A stretch of 32,500 nt of DNA from Symbiodinium natans (Eukaryota; Sar; Dinophyceae; Suessiales; Symbiodiniaceae), in the NCBI GenBank assembly GCA_905221605.1, contig CAJNDS010002447.1:27501-60000 (forward strand), read 5' to 3'. The notes under the pieces were generated by a model. It searched no databases, was not told the DNA's origin, and worked only from the letters and a program-made list of their open reading frames with translations. The position numbers and the translations under genes are program-made. This document shows positions 10,656 to 21,245 of the stretch, piece by piece (the first letter of the stretch is position 1; each line of letters opens with the position of its first letter).

Positions 10656-10899
10656 TCGATGTCAGCGCCATGCAAAAGCCTGCGTAGGGAGCAAACATGC
10701 ACTGTGAGGAGCCGGCAGTTTATATAGGGCTTACATGCGTTAAACCCTAAACCCTATAAACTTATAGGTTTGTATACTGCATGCGCCCCAGTAACCTGCT
10801 CGGGGGTGCCGTGACCATGTTGTTGTCCCTCATCACACGCCCCACGATGGCAACCACCGTCTCATCGGGCACATCCTCGCCCACATCCTCATATGACGG
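10656..10899 (-). CDS. two candidate exons in matching phase
   Basis: Exon 10899-10778 follows TTCGAACAG and ends before GTATAC. It reads PSYEDVGEDVPDETVVAIVG then RVMRDNNMVTAPPSRLLGRM. Exon 10679-10656 follows CTACGCAG and ends before GTGATG; joined in phase 2 it adds QLLHGADI. The first exon is convincing (acidic start, then an amphipathic helix). The second is only 24 nt and has a longer competing frame. Together they probably lie between the 11.2-11.8 kb exons and the Trp-rich cluster. Family not recognised. Confidence 0.45.
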
Positions 10900-11217
10900 C
10901 TGTTCGAATTTGCTTCATGGCAAAACATGGCAAAACGACCATTCTTCGCGAAAAGCTATTTGTCTTTCGCGGGCCCATCGCGGACTTTCGCGGAGCCTAT
11001 TTTACACCCGTAGTAGTTACAGTACAAACCGTACTAACACAAACTTCGCGAAAGCGTGATTTGTCTTTCGCAGGCCCATCGCGGAATTTGGTCGCCCCAA
11101 TATACATCGAAGACAAGGGGGGGTTCTGAACAACCCTCATATACACGAAACCGAAATCCCAAACCCTATAGAGAATCTGAAAGAAAGTAAATGCCAAACC
11201 CAATACTTATTCAATAC

Positions 11218-11797
11218 TTCAAAGGACGAGGGTCGCGGATGAGTCTCTTCCATGTCGCGTCGCTGAAGACGAGCACGTGCACCAACGTGTCCTCAGGAAG
11301 GGAGCATGGTCGGGCATTCATGCACATGCACATACATTTTACTAATCTTACAGCACGGAAGGAGCACATGCAGTACGGCTTTCTCTGGGGGTTTACAAAA
11401 ACAAGGGACCTCTAATCTTACAGCTCTAAATATCTTAACCTCAGGGAGGGGCTGTCCTTGTGCTGCACTTCGGGATCCCGCAGCAGATTGCCGATGCAGC
11501 GGCGGATGGAGGCTGCAGTGGGCATGGCGAATGGAGGCGAAGGGAACGACAAACCAGGCCAGGCTCGTTCAGTTGTAGAAGGTATGTAAAGGTGAATAGC
11601 TGCTACGTGCCCTTGTTGTTTTGTAATATATAGCCCGTGTGGGTGACATATATATATATATATATACCTGCATGTAACGCATTGTGATCTATGGCCCTGT
11701 GCGCTTCGAGGAGCGGCGCGGGCCCACAAGAATAGGGAGGCAGCCCGGGGCCAGGGAACCTACAAGCACGCAGAAGCCCTCTAACGAAAACCCTTTC
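11218..11797 (-). CDS. three candidate exons of the same minus-strand gene
   Basis: Exon 11797-11668 lies after TTGTTCGCAG and before GTATAT, reading ERVFVRGLLRACRFPG and later LLEAHRAIDHNALHA. It joins in phase 1 to the exon starting at 11512 after CCCACTGCAG (SIRRCIGNLLRDPEVQHK). That exon joins exon 11291-11218 (DTLVHVLVFSDATWKRLIRD) in phase only if the donor is the non-canonical AAG|GAC at 11457, with AG|GAC also at the acceptor; the GT site at 11439 breaks the frame. A GA donor with matching AGGACA at both intron ends fits known dinoflagellate splicing, but this is inference. No family is recognised; the helical repeats look like a scaffold protein. Confidence 0.5.
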
Positions 11798-12132
11798 CTG
11801 CGAACAAGTTCGTGAAGACCCATGGTCGTGGTAATACTAGGCAGGCTTCAGCATCTCAAATCTCTAGTGTCGAGGAGGCCCTTAAGATTCCTGTGCCAGA
11901 TATATAGTGCCAATGCTCAGTGCTGTGTGTACCGCCACGACCCAAGCCACATGCACAGGAGGACAGCTCTTGAATCGTACTTTATACCCAAGCCCCCCTA
12001 TACATAACCCTAAACCCCCCTAACCCCCCACCCTAAACCCTGTAGCAACCGCCACAAAGACAACGAAACAGCATCCATCAGCATCTCATGCAGCCCACCA
12101 TGCAGCATAGCGTCACAGCAAGAGTCATCTAT
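11798..12132. other. possible 5' exon and telomere-like spacer
   Basis: At 12108-12050 the minus strand reads MLHGGLHEMLMDAVSLSLWR from an ATG, then a GT. It could be the first exon of the gene to its left, but its exit phase does not match the exon at 11797. Near 12003-12042 there are CCCTAAAC units. I see nothing else supportable. Confidence 0.3.
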
Positions 12133-12461
12133 ATATAAGGGTCTCGGCCATATATTCTACTCCCCGCCGTGACCGAAGCCAAGGGCGAGTCTAGACAAGG
12201 GTCTGCCGTATTCTATATTCTATATATATATATATATGCTCCCCGACTCGAGGCGAGTCTATATACTTATGAGGCCAAACTCCCGGGATATGAAAGTTCA
12301 ATTAATTGGCCGCCCTGCCCCCCCCCCCCTCCTCATGAAAATCTTCGGCTCGGGCTTTTAAGTCACACGGCAGAAAGTTCAAATGTTTAGTCTTCGCTGC
12401 CTAAGTATAAGGGTCTCCCATATATTCTATACTCCCCGCCTCGACCGAAGCCAAAGGCGAG
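12133..12461. repeat. diverged direct repeat of about 56 bp
   Basis: Positions 12133-12189 and 12406-12461 share TATAAGGGTCTC, CATATATTCTA, ACTCCCCGCC and CGAAGCCAA.GGCGAG with a few substitutions and small gaps. A more decayed partial copy lies near 12198-12262. The repeats sit immediately upstream of the 100-bp satellite and may mark its original boundary. Confidence 0.7.
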
Positions 12462-12510
12462 CTATCAGGGTTCGGGTCAACCCCAGCTTTGCTGCAGGCT
12501 GGATGGGTGT

Positions 12511-13357
12511 AAGGGCGGCGGGTTCGGAACCGAGGACTTTACACCGGAAGGGTAAGGACTTAGGGACGGCGGGTTCGGAACCGAGGACTTTACGTGGCTC
12601 AGGCCTAGGGTCCTACATGGGGATGGGTTCGGGCCGGTTGACACCGGAAGGGTAAGGACTTAGGGACGGCGGGTTCGGAACCGAGGACTTTACGTGGCTC
12701 AGGCCTAGGGTCCTACATGGGGATGGGTTCGGGCCGGTTGACACCGGAAGGGTAAGGACTTAGGGACGGCGGGTTCGGAACCGAGGACTTTACGTGGCTC
12801 AGGCCTAGGGTCCTACATGGGGATGGGTTCGGGCCGGTTGACACCGGAAGGGTAAGGACTTAGGGACGGCGGGTTCGGAACCGAGGACTTTACGTGGCTC
12901 AGGCCTAGGGTCCTACATGGGGATGGGTTCGGGCCGGTTGACACCGGAAGGGTAAGGACTTAGGGACGGCGGGTTCGGAACCGAGGACTTTACGTGGCTC
13001 AGGCCTAGGGTCCTACATGGGGATGGGTTCGGGCCGGTTGACACCGGAAGGGTAAGGACTTAGGGACGGCGGGTTCGGAACCGAGGACTTTACGTGGCTC
13101 AGGCCTAGGGTCCTACATGGGGATGGGTTCGGGCCGGTTGACACCGGAAGGGTAAGGACTTAGGGACGGCGGGTTCGGAACCGAGGACTTTACGTGGCTC
13201 AGGCCTAGGGTCCTACATGGGGATGGGTTCGGGCCGGTTGACACCGGAAGGGTAAGGACTTAGGGACGGCGGGTTCGGAACCGAGGACTTTACGTGGCTC
13301 AGGCCTAGGGTCCTACATGGGGATGGGTTCGGGCCGGTTGACACCGGAAGGGTAAGG
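12511..13357. repeat. 100-bp satellite, eight identical copies plus partial ends
   Basis: Units begin ACACCGGAAGGG at 12541, 12641, 12741 and so on to 13241, with a 17-bp partial copy at 13341. A partial copy (GGGTTCGGAACCGAGGACTT) precedes the array. By reading, the eight full units are identical and exactly 100 bp long. Each holds the imperfect palindrome GGTTCGGAACC and a CCTAGG. Perfect identity means very recent expansion, strong homogenisation or an assembly effect. No unit has a coding frame in common use. Confidence 0.95.
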
Positions 13358-13359
13358 GT

Positions 13360-13976
13360 AGCTTATATAGGGCCCCCTTCCAGCGGGGGGAACGATCAGG
13401 CCAAGGCGGTCAGTCAGCGCGACAGCGCATAACAATGTTTGTAAGCACAAGAACGCAATATACTGTCATCTTCCAAAGTTTTACAAAACAAAAACTGCCA
13501 AACAAAAAGCCGATGAAACCAGTGCTTGCAGCAAAACGTGTAGGAATATATGGCTTGTCCTGCTCGCCCGTGAGTCGACTTGCGGATTAGGTTAAGTCGC
13601 TGCTTAGCGGACTTCGCTGGCAACGGTCTAACGTCCTAAGGTTAGCTTGGCCAAGTGTCCGCTTAAGTCCACTTAGAGACACATCTCACGAGCCAGTATA
13701 AGTGACGACTTGTTAAGTACCTTTGACTTAGCGTAAGAACTTATATAAACCATGTCGACTTATCTATTTGAAGCAAGTAAGTTCCGATAAGGCTTAGCCC
13801 ATTAACAACCCTTATAAGGGGTTTAGTTAATGCGAACTAACTCTTTAGATGACTTATGTCTTGACTTACGAAACATATAGAATACTTTTGGGCAAGTACT
13901 CGACTTGTAAGCAGGGTTAGTAAGCCAAACAAGGCCGCTAATCCGTTAGTAACCGCACGATCGTCCAAACTGCGCC
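13360..13976. other. non-coding zone dense in GACTT / TAAGT motifs
   Basis: Between about 13570 and 13910, GACTT occurs eight times and AAGTC twice, often as TCGACTTG, TTGACTTA or ACGACTTG, mixed with TTAAGT and TAAGTNC. This is far above chance for about 340 bp. No coding frame is convincing. A longer TATA-rich segment near 13740-13790 is unremarkable. Confidence 0.6.
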
Positions 13977-14121
13977 ACACCGCGCACACACGCGCACACA
14001 CGCGCACACACGACGCACACACGCACACACGCACACCACGCCACACCACAACACGCACACACACGCACACACACCACCAAATGGGACACACACACACACA
14101 CACACCCACACACACACAACA

Positions 14122-14165
<44 letters not shown>

Positions 14166-14199
14166 CACACGCACACACACCACGCACACACCGAACACA

Positions 14200-14231
<32 letters not shown>

Positions 14232-15154
14232 CACCAACACACACACCCCACACACACCACACACACACACAACCACACACACAACACACACAACGCACAC
14301 ACGCACACCAGCACTACACGCCACACGCACAACACGCACACAGCGCACCCACGCACACACGCACACACACGCACACACGCACACACGACACACGCCACAT
14401 CCGAACCAAAACGCCACACAAGGGACACGCGCACACACCGCACACCAGCAACACACGCACACACGCACACACGCACCACACGCAACACACAACACAAACA
14501 CACGCGACACACGCACACACGCACACACGCACACACGCACACACGAACACACGCACACAACACGACACACAACGCACACACGCACCACACCACGCCACAC
14601 ACGGCACACCACACGCACACACGCACACACGCACACACACCACGAGCGCACACACACACGCAACCACGCAAGCGCACACACGCGCACACACGCACACACA
14701 CGCACACACGCACACACGGCGCCCACAGCCCACACACGCCCACCACGCCCACAAACACCACCAAGCCCACCACACCCACAAACACGCCCACCACCCCAAC
14801 ACACGCCACACACGCCCACACACGCCCACGCCCACACAGCCACACACACGCACACACGCACCACAACAACACCACACTCACACGCCACACACAACACGCA
14901 AACACGCACACACCCGCACACCGCACACACGCCACACGCACACACGCACACAACGCACACACGCACACACGCAACACACCACACACGCACACACGCACAC
15001 CCGCAAACCCACACCCACAACTCACACGCACAACACGCCACCACCACTCCCCACACACACCCACACACCCACGCCCACACCCACCCACACACCCACCCAC
15101 ACACCCACACCCACACCCACACCCACACCAACACACCACACCCACACACCCAAC

Positions 15155-15201
<47 letters not shown>

Positions 15202-15208
15202 CACCACA

Positions 15209-15251
<43 letters not shown>

Positions 15252-15422
15252 ACACACACACCCACACACACACACACCACACCCACCACACCAACACCCA
15301 CACCCACACCCACACCCACACCACACACACACACACACCACACACACACACCACACACACACACACACACCCATACACACACCCACCCACCCACACCACC
15401 CACCCACCCACCCCCACCCACC

Positions 15423-15462
<40 letters not shown>
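13977..15462. repeat. 1.5-kb C/A-only tract built from (CA)n, ACGCACAC and CCCACA units
   Basis: The plus strand is almost pure C and A, with G nearly always after C and only a handful of T. Zones differ: (CA)n near 14080-14290 and 15160-15400, ACGCACAC-type 8-mers at 14290-15010, and CCCACAC or CCCACC units at 15050-15430. All long ORFs here (His/Thr on plus, Val/Cys on minus) are artefacts of the repeat. The minus strand is the matching GT tract. Confidence 0.97.
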
Positions 15463-15466
<4 letters not shown>

Positions 15467-16133
15467 TCCGTCCAACTTCTGGGGCCAAGCGGAGTCGTAG
15501 CCGTAGCTATTCTGACAACTTCAAGGGCTAAGCCCTAAACCCTAGACCCTAAACCCTCAACCCGAAACCCAGGTTGGGCCTGTCTCGGTCCTTCCCGCCC
15601 CTGTCCGGTCTGTCCTGCCATTGAAGCGGGGTTCAGGCCCTGAAGGTTTAGGGTTTGGGCTTAGGGGTTTAGGGTTTAGGGTTTGCGGTTGAGCCATCAC
15701 GGCAGCGGTTGTCCTCTCGCGGCTCTCGGCGATTCTTGCCTCCACCTGCACAAGTTTGTTTGGGTGTTTAGGGTTTAGGGTTTAGGCTTAGGGCTTCTTT
15801 GTGCCTCAGGGTTGCAACAGACAGCTCATAATCAAGAGCGAAGGCCTAACCCCCCCCCCCGGAGCCATTTTGATACAGAAACCAGCAATGGACTAGTATT
15901 TCATCTATAGAATTCGGATACATGAACTGCAGAGTCGGTAGCATCGGGCATGGAGGATCCTTCGAGTAGTACAGGGGCCTAAATGTTTCCAGCATTCTGC
16001 ATGAAGTCCCATGTACTGAGTTATCCAGTATATACCTACCTTAATAGTCTTTGGTTGCGTGGTCAAGACTTACTACCCGAAATACCAGTTCGATTTAAGT
16101 GGGCCTCTATTTTCGCAAACGCCAAGGTTGCAG
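15463..16133. other. inverted telomere-like arrays and ambiguous exon candidates
   Basis: CCCTAAACCC units at 15530-15570 are followed by TTTAGGG units at 15645-15690 and 15765-15795, an inverted arrangement. Between them, 15697-15745 is open on both strands; on minus it reads VEARIAESRERTTAA after TTGTGCAG and before GTGATG. A run of C lies at 15850-15860. The strand of the exon candidates is unclear, so none is called. Confidence 0.4.
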
Positions 16134-19009
16134 GTTCAGATGGATAGGTTCGGCTCAAGCCATCTTCCGTTGCTTACGGCCTGCGAATTGCACCGTCCCA
16201 ACGCTCACCTCGAACCCTAAACCCTGAACAGAACCCCCACAGCCCTAATCAAAACTGTCCCAAAGCACTGTTGCTTAAGCCCTGAACAGAACATTTTTGA
16301 GTCCGCCAGGCTCTGAACCTCTGACAAAAAACCCCAACTGCACAAGGGCGAAGGTCTTCGGGGTTTCGGGTCTTGAAGCCCTGCACCCTGAACCCTAAAC
16401 CCCCCACCCCCAAACCCCAAACCCCTGTGCCCCAGACCGGGTCCCAGCCTTTGCCCTTACCAGCTCGCTCGTTTGCCTGGAAAAGCTCCGGGGCCTCAAT
16501 GGGCTGGCGGTTTTAGGGTTTAGGGTTAGGGGCTCCTGGCTGCTTAGGGTTTAGGGCTTCTGGTCGTTTAGGGTGTAGTCAAGGTTTCAAGGTGGTGCGG
16601 AGCCTTCGTAGGCCCCTTCTTCTTATGTATCCAAGGTAAGGGACCATGCAACTACCCATAGAAAGCCGGGCCACGCCTGGGAGGAAGAACACTCAAAAGT
16701 CGAGGCAGACACCGGGGACCCTTGAACCCCTAAACCCCCCCAAACCCCCCTAAACCCCAAACTCTGTAGGGTTTTGAGGTTCAGTTCAGGGCTTGGGGCT
16801 GCGGGTTTTAGGGGAAAGTTCAGAGTTTACTGTAGGGCTCAGAGCTAGGGCTGGGGTTTCAGCTGCAGGGCTGAGGATCTGGGGGTTTACGAATACAAAC
16901 CAACAGAAAACCAATAAAAACCAGTAGACAACCAATAACAACCAATAAACACCAACAGAAAAGCAATAAAACCCATAGAAAACCAATAAACACCAATAGA
17001 AAACCAATGAAACCCGTCGAAAACCAATAAAAAACAAATAAAAGCCAATAGAAAAGCAATAAATACCAATAAAAACAATAGAAAACCAAGAGAAACCAAT
17101 AGGAAACCAATAAAAGCCAATAGAAAAGCAATAAACGCCAATAGAAACCAATAGAAAACCAATAAAAACCAATACGGGTCCCAGTAAGGGGACGGGGGCG
17201 GGGACTGCGGGGGAGTCAGGTTTTTGAGGGCTTCAGTCCTTGAAAACTCCACAACCTGACTCCCCCGCATTTGGTCGGGCCCCAGCAAGGGAACAGGGGC
17301 GGGGCGGGGGACTGCGGGCGGAGTCAAGTTTTTGCCCTGAAACCTCCAAAAACCTGACTCCCCGCATTTGGTCGGGTCCCAGTAAAGGACGGCGGGGGGG
17401 GGAGTCTGCGGGGGAGTCAGGTTGTTGAGGGTTTCAGGCCTTGAAACTCCAAAAACCTGACTCCCCACTCCCTAAACTCCCTAAACCCTCAACTCCCACA
17501 AACAGAGGCTCTGGCGTCTGCCTGGCTCTTGAGCCCTATATCTGCAATCTCCTGGGGCACTTCGTCCCCTGGGACCGCCTAGCACAGGGCGTCCAGTACA
17601 TTAGGGTAAGCTACTAAACCCTAAACCCTAAACCGTAAACCCGAATGCGACCTGCAGCTGAATCAACACACAGGGTTCAGCGTTGACAGGGTTTAGGGAA
17701 CACCCTGGCCCTAAACCCTAAACCTTAAACTTATTTTCAAGTCTTCGAGGTCTAAGGCAAGGCGTTGGGTGCAGGCTGCCAGTACGTCAGTGAGACGTGC
17801 CTTCCGGTACGCGAGGAGCTTGCCTCAGCCGGCTTCAAGGGGGTTTAAGGTTTAGGGTTTTGGGCTGAAACCCCTGCAAGGTTTAACCTCAACTCAGCAA
17901 GCAGCGCACCTCAAGTTGGTGTCTCTGCAGGGTTTCAGGGGTGAAGGAGGGAGTGGACGGGAGAGCGGTAGAGTTGGAAGAGAAAAGGCAGAGGAAGAGG
18001 GAGAGGGTGTCAAAAAAGTTGCTAGGGAATATTGCCCTCATGTTGGCCAGCACTCAACACCTCATCGCCAACACAACCGCAGCAACCTGACCTGACATAA
18101 TATCGAGTCAAGTCGGTTCGAGTTATTGCATAAACCACCAAGTACATCATGCATTCTCACTGCACTGCGTGCGCCAGCACTTTGCTCAACATCAGAGTAG
18201 CTCCTGAAGAGGGAGTTGGGGCACTAACTGAACCCTAAACCCCACACCCTAAAAACAAAAACCTACACCCTATCTGCAGAGCCAAATTTCAATGCCCTCA
18301 TGCCAAAATCCAGATTTCCGCTATGCCCCTCACTTGACCATTGCGGCTCAGGTGGCTTCTGGCATACTTGTTCTTGCCGGAGCTACCCAGCAGCCTCAGT
18401 GGGTTCAGGATTGCGGGCTTGCTTGGCTGACACGTTTAGGGCTTATCTGACTTCTTGTCAAGGGCCTTACGCACCGAACCCTAAATCCCAACTCCCTAAA
18501 CCCGAAGGCTCCGCATCAGGATGGCAGAGGGCCCCCATATGGCCCCCAGCTTCCCTCAAAACTCTTCCAGCACACCCTCAACTCGGCACTCGAAACTTAC
18601 GGAAAAAACAGCCCAAAGACTCAAAATGGGAAGAGTCCGTCGATTTGACCAAGTTTGGGGACCAGATTGATTTGAGGGTGTAGGGCCGTGGGAAAATCGA
18701 GAACCCGGCAAGCAGAGACTCCGACCCTAAACAGTCCACGCCCTCAACCTTTCAACCTTACAAGTGAAAGACCTAAACCCTGCCGGGGGCCCTGCAACTG
18801 GTCATCTTTGGATGACTGGAATCTGAAGTATATGCAGAACAAGATGATTGGCAGTACCTGGCAAGGCGGAAGGCTTGGCTGGTGGGCTTCGGGTTGACCA
18901 TCAAGGACCCATGAACTCTTAGAGTTCAGGGGTTTAAGAGTGAAAGGGACCCTGATGGTTATGCAGGGATCTTCTGGCGGCGACTTGGGATATATAGGAC
19001 CGATTGAAG
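16134..19009 (+). CDS. plus-strand multi-exon gene, exon candidates only
   Basis: Best exons: 17534-17605 (after CTCTTGAG, before GTAAGC; PYICNLLGHFVPWDRL then AQGVQYIR, the only open frame); 18280-18447 (after ATCTGCAG; SQISMPSCQNPDFRYAPHLT then IAAQVASGILVLAGA); 18550-18645 (LPSKLFQHTLNSALETYGKN); 18838-18911 (QDDWQYLARRKAWLVGFGL); and 18967-19009 (GSSGGDLGYIGPIE before GTATGC). Weaker: 16134-16207, 16464-16509, 17775-17850, and 17931-18090, where a charged helix ELEEKRQRKRERVSKK precedes LLGNIALMLASTQHLI. Introns carry CCCTAAA repeats, a minisatellite and a hairpin repeat. Exons are about 15-56 codons. Some neighbouring phases do not match, so exons are missing or edges are wrong. I see no family. 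Confidence 0.45.
16896..17175. repeat. AACCAATARAA minisatellite
   Basis: About twenty imperfect copies of an 11-14 bp unit (ACCAATAGAAA, ACCAATAAAA and relatives) run without interruption. On the minus strand it is translated as YWFLLVFIGF-type repeats, which explains the long hydrophobic ORF there; I do not consider that a protein. Confidence 0.9.
17176..17467. repeat. three tandem copies of a ~97-101 bp hairpin unit
   Basis: Units start at 17176, 17277 and 17374 with GGGYCCCAG. Each holds an inverted repeat: GCGGGGGAGTCAGGTT on the left and AACCTGACTCCCCCGC on the right in unit 1, with small changes in units 2 and 3. The arms are about 16 bp and the loop about 30 bp. It resembles a multiplied small palindromic element. 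Confidence 0.85.
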
Positions 19010-19051
19010 GTATGCAACGGGGGTTGCTAAGGGTAGGGTCTCTTAGCTAGC

Positions 19052-19337
19052 AGAACCTTTGCCCGTTTTGGGTGGTACTACCACCAGCCTACCACTAACC
19101 CACCCATTAGAAGATTTTTCCTATACCCCCCACCCTACGTCCCAACAACTATATCACCACTACTTCCCCATTACCAATGCAATTGTCGGAATAGCCGATT
19201 ACCTTTCCTATACCCCTACAAATCAACAACTATAACACCACTACTTCCCCCATTACCAAGACCATTATAGGAATTACCAATTACCTCATCCATATTCCCT
19301 AAAGTGGTCTTATCATCCCAAAGTGGGCAAAGGTTCT
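19052..19337. mobile_element. 286-bp element with terminal inverted repeats (MITE-like)
   Basis: The left end AGAACCTTTGCCC.. TTTGGG is matched by the reverse complement of the right end, with 19 of the first 21 bases identical. Inside are two diverged direct copies of about 81-87 bp (shared CCTATACCCC, CAACAACTATA, CACCACTACTTCCCC, ATTACC). It has no coding capacity. I could not find a clear target-site duplication next to the ends, so it may be old or the ends may extend further. Confidence 0.6.
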
Positions 19338-19786
19338 CTCATAGGCTTTCCTAGGTTTAGTTTCAAAGGTTGCAAAAATAAGGTTTTAATTGTCACCTTA
19401 CTATCCTGCTTTGCTGAGTATCAGAAAATCATGAAAGTGCATCGTTAAGCACTATTTGTCGTGCATGGTTAAAGACGGTGTTATGGCGAATTTATGATTT
19501 GCTCTGTTCGGGGTTCCAGAAGAGGTATCCTATGATTTGCTTATGATTTGCCTTTGTGTTTGTATGGTTTGGCTTTCTTTATGGTTTTGCTTATGGCTTT
19601 GAAATAGATTGCTTTATGGGTTTGCTTCTGAAGCTGTTAGTTTGTGTCATACATTTCTCAGAATGTTTCATAAAACTTTTAAAAATTTTCCATTACCTTT
19701 TCATAACCGTTTTCAAGACCATAAATGTTGCACAAACCGAAACCATACTTGTGTCATAACGTTTGCATAAAAGAATTTTTTTAACT
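19338..19786. other. AT-richer spacer between convergent genes
   Basis: T-rich on the plus strand (GGTTTTGCTTATGG, TATGATTTGC repeated). The plus-strand gene appears to end to the left and the minus-strand gene ends at 19787, so this holds their 3' regions. The 67-codon plus ORF near 19556 is hydrophobic, lacks splice context and is not called. Confidence 0.5.
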
Positions 19787-21245
19787 TCATGACTCCCTTA
19801 GAAGCTTGCAAGTCTCAATGCAATTGTCAAAGAGCGCCGCGTTGCGAAACAGAAGGGCTGCTTTCAATGCCACCCTGAAATGCTTGTTTTCCTGCTCTGC
19901 ACCAGCTGCCTCGTGATTGTGCCAAGGTGTTGTGTGTTGGGGTTCTTGGTATTCCATGGTATTCCTATCCTGGACGGTGGTGTTCGGTAGAAGCCTACGG
20001 GGAAGCGCGGTGGTGCCGGAGAGCGGGTTCTACTATGAGGATGCTTGTAGTGCTCTTGCTTGGTTGGGGGTCGGGTTTCGTGAGAGGGTGAGGGCCTGGG
20101 TTGAGGTGAGGGTTTGGTGGGATTCCTAGGGCGGGATCTTGGGATTTGGGTTGAGTTGGTTGGCGGTGGTATAATTACCAACAACCGGGCAAGGGTTCTA
20201 CTAACTCTCTTTGGGGCATCCCACCTTGTATCCCATAGGGCCCCGGCAATTCGCAGGGTCCAGATCAAGGCGGTTGTAACTTCCATTCTTGTGCCTCAGT
20301 TGCTCAAGGCAATCCCTTTCGCACCCACAAGCTGCCACAATCCGCAACCCTAAGCCCTTAATCTAACTACAAGCCCTAAACCCTAGACACCCTAAACCCC
20401 AAATCCGAAACCTTAAGCCCATGAACCTTGACCCCCTGAACAGCTAAACCCCAAACCCTACAAGCCCCAACAAGCCCTAAAACTTGACATGGTCCAAGGC
20501 TGGTACCACTGCACGGGCCGGTGTCTCCACGAGCTCGGAAATCTGGTCCCTTCGCTTACTGGGAACCTGAAACCCCAAATCATAAGCCCTACTTGGAGGT
20601 TCATGGGCCGTTCTACTGTTTTTGTTACGTTTTTGATTAATCTTTTTTAGTTCTTTCTTCTTTTCTTTGGGGGGGGTCTTAACTTGTCAGCCTGCAAAGA
20701 ACTCGCCATCAACCTTCCCAAACCATTTTTATAACTAAGCCCTATAGACCCTAGACCCTAACCTTCAAGTAGCTGAGCTTGGCGCAGTAGTAAGTGGGAT
20801 GGAGGCACCTCGGCAACCAGCTCAGCGCCGCAGAGGACTCAAACCCTAAACCCTACACCCAAACCCCTAAGCCTCCCAAAGCCCCCAAGGCCTATGCCCC
20901 AAGTCCACAAGCACAGCACCCCCCCCCCCCCCCGACCTAAAAGAACAGCGCGTGGGCATTCGTACATGTGTACAATTTTAAATATGTATACATGCAGAAT
21001 AGAAAAACAACATGATAGACCGGCAGACCGATAGATAGACAGACGATGCACACGTAACAAGAACTCCAAGCTACAGGAAACTGAGTCAAGAATAAGCATC
21101 AAACTCATCTTCGCAACATTCCCGATTGTCGCCATCCTATCTCACTCGCCAACCGCGCCTGTCCGCCCTGGGTTCGTTCTACTCCTCAAAGGACCCCTTA
21201 CCACTTCAGAAGTTCGTCAGGCGGAAGCTTGTGGAGTGGAATGTA
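19787..21245 (-). CDS. minus-strand multi-exon gene, unknown product, C-terminus defined
   Basis: Exons: 21245-21202 (YIPLHKLPPDELLK, donor GTAAGG); 21136-21082 (MATIGNVAKMSLMLILDS, phase 2 to 0); 20820-20763 (LVAEVPPSHLLLRQAQLLE, ends phase 1 at GTTAGG); a poorly resolved exon near 20558-20490; 20331-20225 (CGCERDCLEQLRHKNGSYN then RLDLDPANCRG, donor AAG|GTGGGA); and 19909-19787 (AAGAEQENKHFRVALKAALL then FRNAALFDNCIETCKLLRES, TGA). Phases agree across the first three exons and across the last two, which is strong evidence for expression as a spliced gene. The open question is the fourth exon, where two frames compete and neither fits both neighbours. Introns contain CCCTAAA-like repeats and C runs. 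The sequence looks soluble and helical, Cys-containing near the end. Family unknown. Confidence 0.65.

Noticed and set aside
12530-13330. Pol III B-box or tRNA-derived unit in the satellite (GGTTCGGAACC)
   Set aside because: One base off the B-box consensus, no A-box at the right distance and no cloverleaf.
12511-13357. CRISPR-like array
   Set aside because: The units are contiguous 100-bp copies with no variable spacers; this is a satellite in a eukaryotic genome.
13837-15538. Very long ORFs on both strands (His/Thr on plus, Val/Cys on minus)
   Set aside because: They are direct translations of the C/A tract, which has no T-containing stop codons in any frame; no start context, splice sites or domain.
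16146-16158. 3' half of the spliced leader (TTCGGCTCAAG)
   Set aside because: Short, with a mismatch, not next to a gene start, and it falls within a candidate exon.
16786-17468. Hydrophobic minus-strand ORF that looks like a membrane protein
   Set aside because: Composed of YWFL/VFIG repeats from an 11-14 bp minisatellite followed by the triplicated hairpin unit.
19864-20286. 140-codon Pro-rich minus ORF
   Set aside because: Different frame from two better exons (20331-20225 and 19909-19787) that are phase-consistent and end in a natural stop.
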